50,578 nucleotides of DNA from Boletus sp. NGJ (lineage: Eukaryota > Basidiomycota > Agaricomycetes > Boletales > Boletaceae): the NCBI GenBank assembly GCA_019096195.1, contig JAGTXK010000061.1:1-50578 (forward strand), read 5' to 3'. The notes beneath the pieces are model-generated. The model had not been told where the DNA came from. It worked only from the letters and a program-made list of their open reading frames with translations, and did no database searches. A program made the translations under genes and the position numbers. This document shows, piece after piece, positions 1-9,444 of the stretch. Each line of letters opens with the position of its first letter. Position 1 is the stretch's first letter.

Positions 1-882
1 AAAATTGAAATGATCATCGTTGATATCACCTATTTATTAACAATCCCACCTACACTTTCGCACCATACATACATAGACGATACACTCACCTACCCCTACC
101 AACCTCCATCCTAGCCCAACCCCACATACACCTAGAGTAGCCACTCATTGTATCCTCCTTTGTACGATACACCACACAACTGCATGCACCTACGTACACT
201 TTCACTAGCAGTACTCTCGTCGTACCCATTATGCTATGACACCAAGTAGCCTCACAGCTAACTTCGGCGTCCATCACCACAAGTATAGGCCTGCATGCCT
301 CTAAGCTGCCACACCCTGTAGACATGCCTAATGCAGTGCTTGGCATTCACACCAAGGATACTAATCAGGAGCTCACCTCCAGATTCCCAAACCCCCATTT
401 GATCCTCAATTCCTGGTTCACACTGTAGATCATCCCTCGTACCACCAAGTACTAATCAAGCCCATGCTAGATTAACTCTTAGACATAGACAAGACCTGAT
501 CTATCACCCGATATGATCTCGTCTCGATACCAGTCCCTCCCAGATTACTCTATGCAACGCCTCATGTGTTACCCTTTCATTTCTTCTTTCGTTTCTCATC
601 TCCATTCCTATCTATTAGCCTTCTCTGATATATCACGCATAGCCGCATCTAGAACACTCCGGACTACACTTTACTTACATGCATATATCACACACATCTC
701 ATTCCACCATTTCTCCCTTTCACTATTGGACACTAACATTCTCTTGTCCCTATGATGTCATACCCAGCACCCACGACGTCATAGCATAGCACGGTCTGTG
801 CACTACTATTGGTAGTATATAAGTAGCCAGTAGAGTACCATGTTTCACTTAGTCTTGAAATTGCCTTTCTCTCTGTCGCATA
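1..882. other. AT-rich repeat-like flank, no gene recognised
   Basis: No reading frame here has recognisable protein similarity; the short open frames look like chance. The right part (about 745-900) looks like a retroelement LTR promoter: two TGACGTCA-like motifs (near 751 and 773), a TATATAAG box at about 817-824 and a pyrimidine-rich stretch after it. I could not find matching second ends or a target duplication, so a solo LTR is only a possibility. Confidence 0.3.
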
Positions 883-1293
883 TTGCTTCAGTTAGCAACA
901 CTTCAGATATTGGGTCTAGGTCCTTTCTTTCGTCCATTGCAAGTTCCTTTCAAAAATTCTGAAATTCCTGAAGAGAGCATTATCTTTCAACAAGATAATG
1001 ACCCCAAGCACACCTCTAAAAGAGCCAAGGAGTGGCTGGAATCTCAAGGGATCAAGCTTCTTGACTGGCCAGCACAATCTCCAGACCTTAATCCCATTGA
1101 ACATCTCTGGCAAATCCTCAAAAAAAAACTCAAAAGCTATACAACACCACCAAAAGGAGTATGGGAGCTTTGGGAGAGAATTGAAGTGGAGTGGGGGAAG
1201 ATAGAGGTTGAGAAGTGTCAAGGATTGATAGAGAGTATGCCTAGAAGACTAGAGGCAGTGATAAAAGCAAAGGGGGGGCATACAAAGTACTAA
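883..1293 (+). pseudogene. Tc1/mariner transposase, C-terminal fragment
   Basis: Only the C-terminal part of a Tc1/mariner DDE transposase is present. The second catalytic Asp is in the QDNDPKHTS motif (about 990-1020) and the final acidic motif in SPDLNPIEHLW (about 1078-1110). The protein then runs to a lysine-rich end at a TAA/TAG region near 1293. The N-terminal helix-turn-helix domain and the first catalytic Asp are missing; upstream sequence is LTR-like and unrelated, so the element is 5' truncated and cannot encode active enzyme. A terminal repeat of the same family lies about 200 bp downstream, as expected for the right end of the element. The family call is secure from the motifs; the exact fragment start is not. 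Confidence 0.85.
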
Positions 1294-1312
1294 ATTGAAG
1301 AATAGAAATGTT

Positions 1313-1524
1313 GCTCAAAAAAGTGTCCCAATGACATGTCACTTTAATATGGCTATATCTCAGTGCCATGACAACCAAATTATATGACTAAGGGCTCATC
1401 TTCAGGGCAAGGATTAGGGCTATCAATGGCCTAGCAAGGGTTAGGGCTAATACCTTTTGGTTCTTTTGCAAATGTCAAGTCTTTGCACAATAGCCAAACA
1501 TTGGGACACTTTTTTGAGCCACTG
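1313..1524. repeat. Inverted repeat arms; right terminal repeat of the Tc1-like element
   Basis: A 21-bp sequence at 1313-1333 (GCTCAAAAAAGTGTCCCAATG is its key) is repeated perfectly inverted at 1499-1519. The outer arm continues to 1524 as GCCACTG and is followed by TA. Read inward it therefore starts CAGTG next to a TA dinucleotide, the usual end of a Tc1-like element. The inner arm begins 19 bp after the transposase stop codon and lacks a clean CAGTG. Confidence 0.65.
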
Positions 1525-1526
1525 TA

Positions 1527-2351
1527 TGAATCTGAGACCAAAAATTAGATTTTCATTGATTATACAAGCAGACAAATAGACACAAAGACTGTGGACAGGA
1601 ATGTGCAAATTTCTGCCAAATGGACTTGAGAGGGGGGGGATGAAAAATCCACTACTATCATGGTGGGAATAGCATTTTATAGCATTCATAGTACATTTAT
1701 AGTAGTCATAGTTATAGTAGTAATTTTAACCTAATCCTAATCCTAATTCTAATCTAAGTCCATGTTCCCACACTCAGTGTTAAAAAAGCAGACATTTTTT
1801 GCCAATATTTGTGCCACCATTCTGATATAAACAAGCCAGATTTTAAAATTTTTCCCATATCCTTTTGTTTCTCAATTTTATCCTTCTCTACTCATTACAT
1901 GAAGTCAATACTTCACTTTGTAAATTATTAGAATTAGAATTAGAATTAGAATTAGAATTAATATTTGATTGAATTTGGAATTAGAATTGGCTTGAAATTA
2001 GATTAGAATCAGGATTGCTAAGCCACTATGGAAGCACTATGTATCTATAACCAGGGAAATTTACATGGCTATGCTGTAAACTCTGTAAAAGAGCACTGCC
2101 ACAAGGATTCCCACGAGCAGTCAGAGTTCAAGTTGGGCTTGAGCTCAGGGACTGGCTGGCACCATTGGAGTGAGTATATGCTGAATTGAAGGGCTGAGAT
2201 GTGTGGAACAGCATGTGTAAAAAGGGAAATTGTGTCTCAATGTCAGGAGGAATAGGAGTGAATAGTTGTGATATAGAGGTGTGCCCAGCAACTGCACCAG
2301 TGGGTGGGAAAAATTTACAGGGACACCATCCAAATTTACCAAATTTACTGT
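1527..2351. other. Low-complexity spacer, no gene seen
   Basis: This is AT-rich sequence between the Tc1 end and the LTR retrotransposon. It holds the TTAGAA microsatellite and, near 2305-2356, several AAATTTAC motifs that continue on the far side of the retrotransposon. I see no coding signal. Confidence 0.5.
1925..1960. repeat. Hexanucleotide microsatellite, (TTAGAA)n
   Basis: About five tandem units of TTAGAA occur here. Related CTAATC/CTAATT units lie 200 bp upstream (about 1728-1752) on the opposite sense. Confidence 0.8.
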
Positions 2352-2356
2352 AAATT
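2352..2356. repeat. Target-site duplication, left copy (AAATT)
   Basis: The five bases AAATT lie directly outside the left LTR and recur directly outside the right LTR (9440-9444). A perfect 5-bp duplication fits integration by a Ty3/gypsy-type integrase. Confidence 0.85.
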
Positions 2357-2713
2357 TGAAAGAGAAGTGCCTTAATGTCCTTAGGGGCGCGAAGGGCGCT
2401 ATCCACAGGAGAGAAAAGGAATTCCAAGACTAGGAAATACAGGCGTTGGTACACTACCTTATATATGTATGGGAATGCACACAGGCCAGCTTAGGGCTGG
2501 TCACAGAAATTACTAGAATGTTCCATATGACGTGTGGTGACATAGTGGGGTCTAGACTGTTCTAGGGGTATCGGGTTATGGTGTAGTCTAACTAATGTGT
2601 GACGTATGGTCTAGGCATAAGGCCTAGGTGTGAGATAACTATGTAAGTGTTTGTGGGATTGTTAAGTGTTAGCTAACTATGATAAATGGAAAGGAAATGT
2701 CTGGGTCGTTTCA
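2357..2713 (-). repeat. 3' LTR of the chromovirus (left end)
   Basis: The repeat runs TG...CA and pairs with 9083-9439. It carries TATATAAG on the minus strand near 2455-2462, then the 13-bp self-priming sequence at 2420-2432. The polypurine tract abuts its inner end. Confidence 0.95.
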
Positions 2714-2727
2714 TTACCCCCTTTTTA
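2714..2727 (-). other. Polypurine tract for plus-strand DNA synthesis
   Basis: On the element's sense (minus) strand this reads AAAAAGGGGGTAA, directly upstream of the 3' LTR. It overlaps the polyprotein stop codon TAA (2727-2725). Purine tracts in this position prime plus-strand synthesis in LTR elements. Confidence 0.85.
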
Positions 2728-5700
2728 GCTGTCGAACTCCTGGTCGACGATGATACCAGTGAGTTTAACGTCACTATGAGGGTTGGGGATCTCGAAGAGG
2801 TGGTTGGGGAGGTGGTTGAGGGAGGCCACATACAAGCGGAAGGAGGGATCGTTGAATAGGGGGGTGCTGGGGAAGGCACACGTCGGGCAATCACATTCGC
2901 CGTCTACGAGGGTGTGGATGGCGGTGGGGTTGTCTCAGTGGAACTTCTCGATCACCTGTGGGGCGTTGGAGACGTTCTTTTTGGGTTCCCAGGTGCGCTC
3001 TTCACGAGGATACCCCTTCCACTGCACTAGGTATTCCGTCTTACCGCGTTGCTTACGTGAGTCGGCGACGTGTTCAACTTCGTACTCTTCTTGTTGTTGG
3101 ACAATGACCGGGGGTGGCGGTTTCGGTTTCATCTGAGAGGGGGAGGTGCCGGGGTGGTAGGGTGTGAGGAGTGATTCGTGGAAGGTGGGGTGGATTCCTT
3201 TCCACATCTTTGGGAGGTCGAGCTTGTATGAGGCCTCGCCTACCTTGCGTTTCACTCTGAACAGCCCATGTTGTTTGTCATCAAATTTCTTTGTTGGCCG
3301 ATCAGTTCGGATATGGGTTCCTTCGAGTAGAACCTATTGGCCCACAGCGTATTCGACGGCGGGGGAGGCACGTTTGTCGTGGGATCATTTCATTGCCTGC
3401 GCTGCTTTCTCTAATGTGTCCTTTGCTGAATTGTGGTGTGTCTTCATCGTTTCGGCAAATGAGGTGGCGGATTCATTTCGCACTTCCACTCGTTTATTGG
3501 GTATGAGTGGTTGTTGTCCGTAGTTGAGCAGGAAGGGTGAGACGCTGGTGGCGCTGGTGGTCTGAGAGTTATGGGCGAATTCGGCTAGTGGTAGCCACTC
3601 TGCCCAGTCGGTCTGACGATGATTCACGTATATGCGCAGGTACTTTTCTACTTCTTGATTGATGCACTCTGTCTGGCCGTCAGTCTGAGGGTGGTAGGCC
3701 GTGGACGGGTTGGCTTCTATGCCAAGGAGGGAGTAGAGGTCGTGCATGAATGACAACATGAATTGGGTCCCCCTGTCTGAAATCACCTTACGCGGGATGC
3801 CGTAAAGTTTAAATATTTGATTGCAGAAGATTGTCATGACCCCTTGTGATGTGATGGTATCCATTATGGGCATAAGGTGGATCATCTTGGAGAATCGGTT
3901 GACAATGACTAAGATTGCGTTCTTGCTGTTGGATTGGGGGAGAGGGCCAATTAGATCTATGGAGATAATTTCCCATGGGGATGACAGGATTTCATTTGGG
4001 TGGAGCGGAGTGTTGATTGCCAAGGTTTTGGCTTTAACCTTCTGGCAGACATCACAATCTTTTATGTATGACTCCACATCTCTTCATAGGGACGGCCAGT
4101 AATACTCACTCATGATTAGGTCACGCGTTTGTCGGATACTGGGATGGCCGGCAATCAGATGATCATGGTTTGTGATTAGGATGTCCTCTCGGAGTTTTGC
4201 ATCATTCGGCATGTATACGAGCGACTTCCAATGGACGAGTCCTTCTTTGCAAGTCCAGTGTGAACCCTCCTTCTCTAGGCCATCTTTAGCGAACTGCTCG
4301 AGTTTGTACTGCATCTTAGTAATCCTTGTGAGCGTGCTTGCAGGTGCAATGGCTTTAAGGGAGACCATGGTGGAGGTTGGTGATGGGGGAGGGGAAAAAA
4401 GGGCATCGGGGAGTAGTGTCTGTGTAGTGTTATCAGATGTCACCCTCTTTTTGAAGTCTGGCCTCCTAGACAGAGGGTCGGCTGGGTTCATTTTACTGGG
4501 TCTGTGGCTGATGACTATGTGATATTCTTGTAGTACTTGTTGCCAACAGGCCTGGCGACGTGTGGGATCCTGGAGTTTGTGGAAGAACTCAAGGTTCTTA
4601 TGATCTGTCCAGATCTCAATTGGGTGTGCTGCCTCGAGGAGGTATTGCCACCACTTGTTGAGGGCGAACATGATGGTGAGCATCTCCAAGTTGGCTGCGT
4701 GATAGTTCCTCTCAATGTCGTTGAGGGAACAGGAGATGAAAGCGACAGGGTGCCATACGCTGTCGTGTCGTTGGGAGAGGATGGCACCAATGCCGATGTC
4801 AGAACCGTTGGTTTCAATGTGGTAGGGGTCATTGTCAGTTGGCATGGCCAGCGCTGGGGCGGAGGAAATGGTGTCTTTGAGGGTTTGGAAGGCTTCTTGG
4901 TAGGCCGTTGTCCACTCGAAGTCCTTCTTCACCGATGTGAGTGCATTCAGGGGTCGCGCGATCATGGCGAAGTTCTTTACGAATCGACGGTAGAAGTTGA
5001 GGAATCCAAGGAATCCTCTCAGCGTCTTCTTTGATGTGGGGACTGGCCAACTCTTGATAGCTTCCACTTTCTTGTCATCCATCTTCACCTTGTCTTGTGC
5101 GACGATGAGCCCGAGGAACTTGGTCTCTTGGACCTCGAAGTCGCACTTGTCGTGATGCAGGTAGAGGTGGGCATCCCTCAAGATTTGTAGTACTTCGCAT
5201 ACTATCTTTCGGTGTTCTTCAAGCATCTGCGTGAATATCATGATGTCATCTATGTAGATGACCACTACGCCTCGGTCTACCAAATTCTTGAACAGCGCGT
5301 TCATCATGGTTTGGAACGTCACCAGGAAATTGGTTAGTCCGAAGAACATCACGAGCGGCTCAAATAGACTGTGATTGATTCAGAAGGCCACCTTCCATTC
5401 ATCTCCTTCAGCCATTTGTACATTGTTGTACCCCCATCTCACATCGAACTTGGTGTAATACTTGGCCGATTTAAGCTTGTCGACCAGTTCGTTGATGAGT
5501 GGGAGGGGGTATCGGTTTCTTTTTGTCACCGCGTTTAGCTTGTGGTAATCTTGTATGGGGCGGAGGCGTCCGTCTTTCTTTTTGATGAAGAAGAACACTG
5601 AGGTGAAGGGGGATTTGGAGGGTCATATCCTTCCGGACTTGAGATTCTCCTCAAGGAAGGCGTCAAGTTCTTTCTGCTCACCAGTGTTGAGGGGGTAAAC

Positions 5701-6863
5701 CTTACAGTCTACCTCATGGTTTCCCGGGAGGAGTTCGATGGCATGGTCCCAGGGGCGTCTCAGGGGTAGTGCATCGAAACTCTCTTTATTGAAGACATCC
5801 CTGAATTCGTGGACGTACTTCGGGGCGGCTTCCTCAAAGGTCTTCTTTTTCTTTTGGACATAGTCCTTGATTGCTACCTCTGTGGCAACATTTCGATTAC
5901 TCATGTATTCTACTACATCAAGTTCAAATAGGCAGTCACCTTGCGAGGGCATGTAATCTACGTCCATCTCGTCCTCCTCTTTGTCTACGTTGCTCGCGAT
6001 GTGGTCTCCCTTACAGCGAAAGGAGATTCTACCCGTTTTCCAGTCAATGGCTGGGTTGTGAGTCTTCAGCCAGTCATGACCAAGGAATATTGTGTTCGGC
6101 CCGAGGTTTGTTACTGCGAGGGCCAATTGTTCCTTGTGATCGTGTACCTGGAGTTCAAGTATCACAAACTTCTCTACTTTGCCTCTGGCATTCGGTATAC
6201 TGTCAGCATTGTAAACAGTGAGGGGGCAGGGGAGTGAGTGGGTAGCCAGCCCCTTTTTAGTTACGAAGTCCTCGTGTATAGAAGACCCTGTGCAGCCCGA
6301 GTCGATTAGCACTTTGACTTCAGCTGTTTGACGATTTGCGAGGGTTACCTTGATGGGGATTTCTAACGAGTTCCTCTTTGCTGTTCAGGGGGATGTTTTT
6401 CGGAACTTGGGTGTGTGCTGCAGGTCGTGAAGGACCCAGTACACATCTTCGTTCGAAAGTTGTCGAAGGTCTTGTATGAGGTCCTGAGACACTTCGATCG
6501 CTCTGGTGTCATGGATGAAGGATTTGAGGTGGTGGATGCTTTGTTCTACATCCGTATTCTCCACCTGAGCCTTTATCCAGCATATAGACCAGGGGTCTAA
6601 CGTATTCAGCCAAGAGCAAGAGGACGTCTCTTCCTTTTGTACCTCTTTTGGGTGTTTGCGGGGGATGGTGTCGGCATTGTTCAGTCCGTCATCTTGTTTC
6701 ACTGACGGTGCGAACTTCACCTTCTGCGGCATGATGGTTACGTTTTTTGCTGGTGGTGTGCCAGGGAGATTCACTCAGTTTTTGATTTCAGTCTCGTCAA
6801 TGTCTAAAACAATGAATTGATTGCGTGACAATGACTTAGTGGGTACAGCAGAGCGACTGATAT
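2725..6863 (-). pseudogene. Retrotransposon Pol: protease, RT, RNase H, integrase, chromodomain; broken
   Basis: Protease has LIDSGCTGSSI (about 6312-6280). Reverse transcriptase has FFFIKKKDG and LRPIQDYHKLN (about 5598-5540) and YIDD (5256-5245). RNase H has a Thr-Asn-Gly-Ser-Asp block (about 4812) where the first Asp is expected. Integrase has an HHCC zinc motif (about 4185-4040) and D (about 3957), D (about 3780) and E (about 3672). The C-terminus is a chromodomain (about 3110-2950: YLVQWKGYPREERTWEP) with a 70-residue tail to TAA at 2725. In-frame TGA stops sit at 2935, 3385, 4084, 5380, 5623, 6385 and 6775, where the family generally has Arg; one TAG lies near 3340. The chromodomain would normally steer integration to marked chromatin. 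Confidence 0.92.
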
Positions 6864-8361
6864 CTACTGTACAGATTGAAAACCTGAATCTTTTTGTACA
6901 TCCGAAGCGTAAACTATGGGCTCTTCTTTGGGAGCCTCAGCTGAGTCCATCATGGCTTGTATGGTAGCAAACATGTTGGGGGAAACCTCTTGTCCATTCA
7001 CCGTTATGCTCCTTGCTTGTGGGCAAGGACGGGGAGGGTGGTCCATGCACGGCCACGGTTTCCTGCACTTTCTGCACAGCCCAGCTGCGCGCGCTTTGTC
7101 GAGCTCCATAGGAGCGCCTTGTCCAGGGAACGTCTCTGTTTGTTAAGGGTGCGGACATGCTGCGGGCGTCGAGAGGGGTGGTGCAGTTGGTGGGTTGTAA
7201 TGGGGGCGGGGTATGAATCAAGGATTGTAAGTGGGGCCTGTTGCATAGACAGAAGAGGCCTTCTTGCACTCCACAATAGTGCCGAGTATTTCTTCTGCCC
7301 ATACAAGGGCAGTCTCCCACTCACAGATGTCTGTGCTGTCAATGAGGTCTGGTTTATACCTCTCAATATATTCCACCAGGTCATTTCAAGCTTGGTGGTG
7401 GATTTGATTTACAATCGTCCTGCCATTGATTCGTATGTCGAATTTGGCTTCTATCGCCAGTTGGTACAGCCGAGTAAAGTAATCCTCAACAGTGTCTTTT
7501 CCCTGCTGGAGGAAGAAGAGCTTCTGTTTGGCCATTCTGGCAAGGCCAGCGGGTTGGAACGTTTTCTTCAACTTCTCGGTGAAGAATTCGAAGCTCACTG
7601 AGGCGTAAGCATTGCCTTCAGTGAGCAAATTGGAGAAGCAGCCAGCCACATTTTCGCCGCGCATGTATGAGAGTGTGATCAAGATTTTTTGGCAGTTGGT
7701 GGGCTCCGTCTTGAAGCCGTTAAGGTATAGAGTCACCGTACACCACCATTGTACAAATTTTTCTTTGTTGCTGTCATAATGTTCCGGCTTAGCCGCGAGG
7801 CTCTTCCCTATCCTTGGGGACATAGGGGGAAAACCATGAGCTGTGGCCCACAGCTCCCCAGGTGAACTCAGAAGGGATGGGGGCATTGGAAGAGGATGGG
7901 CCAGTGGCAGGGCCCTGGGCATTCAGACTGGTGAAGCAGGTAGGTGGATGCAGATGGGCGACTGCAGGGGTTCAGGAATGGGGGGGCGGCGGTGGTCCAG
8001 CCACTACAGGATCTGCTTGGTACTCCTGCAGCCACAGGTTGTGACGGGCGATGGATTGCTGGAGATTGTGTCGTGCTGCCTCTTGTTGTAAATGAGTGCA
8101 GATGGGAAGTTGTGGTGCGGGTTGGTTGAGCTGGAGGGTTGGGAGGCCTTGGGCGGCCGCTCTCTGTGCCAAGTCCATGAAGCTGCCTGGAGCTGGGGCG
8201 ACGGAGGTGGGATGGGAGTACAGGTTGGGAATGGTGGTCATCTTGTCGTAATCCAGCGAGTTCGGCGAGATATGTGATAGTTCGGACGTGGTGAGTGTGC
8301 GTCGGGTAGGTTGTAAGGATAGTGTGGACAACGAGGGTGTATTCTGGGTGTGCCCAGACAT
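6864..8361 (-). pseudogene. Retrotransposon Gag, broken
   Basis: The likely start is ATG at 8361, followed by a proline/glutamine-rich N-terminus. The capsid-like region (about 7800-7390) contains the LTR-gag pattern: a Trp-Trp near FVQWW, and a later segment FFLQQGKDTVEDYFTRLYQL. A knuckle-like segment (CRKCRKPWPCMDH, about 7079-7040) is an atypical CCHC, close to what fungal chromoviruses carry. TGA interrupts the frame at 7386-7388 and 7972-7974, and a frame change lies between the two Gag blocks. Gag would package the element RNA. The zinc knuckle runs into a frame change near 6865-6890, where the Pol region opens. Confidence 0.8.
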
Positions 8362-9069
8362 ATTGTTGGCGGAAGACGTTGTAGGTGCAGGAGGAATCTG
8401 AAGGCAGCTTTAAAAAGAAGACGGCGGAAAAGACTGCACACCGTCAAGAAGTGGGAGAGTCAAGTGGAGGAACCAGAGGATAACTTCCTTACTACAGGAA
8501 GGTGGTGCACACTGAGAAAGTCGAGATAAATCCCAGCTATCGCACCTACGTGACGTTACAGCTGATCACACAAACCCGAGTCCACTATCATAGGACCAGC
8601 ATATGCCTAGGTCGGCAACCACCTAGGAAGTGGGGCTAGTGTTCTATGCCCGACAGCAATGTTATCCATATTTAGACACCGGACGAGCGTATGTAACAGC
8701 GCTTGACGAGTGCTTTACTCGAGTGCTTCATGTGCACCAGCGAGTCCCTCTAACCTGAGGTCTGGTATGGGGCGAGCAGTGGCAAAGAGCCCATGTGCTC
8801 GGAAGGTGGATGGAGGGATGGGAACAGTGACTCCTAACTCCTTATTGTCGCTGTCAGCTGTGATGAAACTCTGCACTTGCAACCACTTTAATAAGCTGGA
8901 ATTATGCGTAGCGCTAATGGAGGGTCACAGTTCCTCTGGAGCTAGATGCAGGGAGTGTCGAAGTCGAAGGTGGGAGTGGTACTAGAGAGCAAAAAGTTTG
9001 CTCAACTAGGCAAAAAGCGATAAAGATGGGAGGGAGTGTCCAGAGGTGAAGAGCCCAGGGACAAAGTAG

Positions 9070-9082
9070 TAGTCTTGGAATT
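9070..9082 (-). other. Self-priming primer-binding site
   Basis: Directly inside the 5' LTR the sense strand reads AATTCCAAGACTA. It is the exact 13-nt reverse complement of TAGTCTTGGAATT inside both LTRs (9146-9158 and 2420-2432), which lies about 30 bp below the TATA box. This is the arrangement of Tf1/sushi elements, whose transcript 5' end folds back and primes reverse transcription in place of a tRNA. Confidence 0.85.
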
Positions 9083-9439
9083 TGAAAGAGAAGTGCCTTA
9101 ATGTCCTTAGGGGCACGAAGGGCGCTATCCACAGGAGAGAAAAGGAATTCCAAGACTAGGGAATACAGGCATTGGTACACTACCTTATATACATATGGGA
9201 ATGCGCACAGGCCAGCTTAGGGCTGGTCGCGGAAGTTACTAGAATGTTCCATATGACGTGTGGTGACATAGTGGGGTCTAGACTGTTCTAGGGGTATCGG
9301 GTTATGGCATAGTCTGACTAATGTGTGACGTATGGTCTAGGCGTAAGGCCTAGGCGCGAGATAACTATGTAAGCATTCGTGGGATTGTTAAGTGTTAGCT
9401 CACTACGATAAATGGAAAGGAAATGTCTGAGTCGTTTCA
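9083..9439 (-). repeat. 5' LTR of the chromovirus (right end)
   Basis: On the minus strand a TATATAAGG box (about 9184-9191) lies roughly 30 bp upstream of TAGTCTTGGAATT (9158-9146), the probable transcript 5' end. Of 21 differences from the other LTR, 20 are transitions and 16 fall in CpG/TpG/CpA context. Confidence 0.95.
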
Positions 9440-9444
9440 AAATT
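9440..9444. repeat. Target-site duplication, right copy (AAATT)
   Basis: This is identical to 2352-2356 and lies directly outside the right LTR. Confidence 0.85.

Larger units (their letters stand above)
2357..9439 (-). mobile_element. Ty3/gypsy LTR retrotransposon, Tf1/sushi-type chromovirus, inactive
   Basis: This is a 7,083-bp element in minus orientation with two 357-bp TG...CA LTRs, a perfect AAATT target duplication, a polypurine tract next to the 3' LTR and a self-complementary primer-binding site next to the 5' LTR. Domains in transcript order are Gag with a Cys-rich knuckle, aspartic protease, reverse transcriptase, RNase H, zinc-binding and DDE integrase, and a C-terminal chromodomain. 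That order and the chromodomain place it among chromoviruses. The frame is broken by many in-frame TGA codons and at least two frame changes, so it is dead. The LTRs differ at 21 of 357 positions by hand alignment (about 94% identity), so it is not a recent insertion unless mutation was accelerated. Confidence 0.95.

Noticed and set aside
86-755. Short open frames on both strands
   Set aside because: They have no recognisable motifs, biased composition, and lie in LTR-like or AT-rich repeat DNA.
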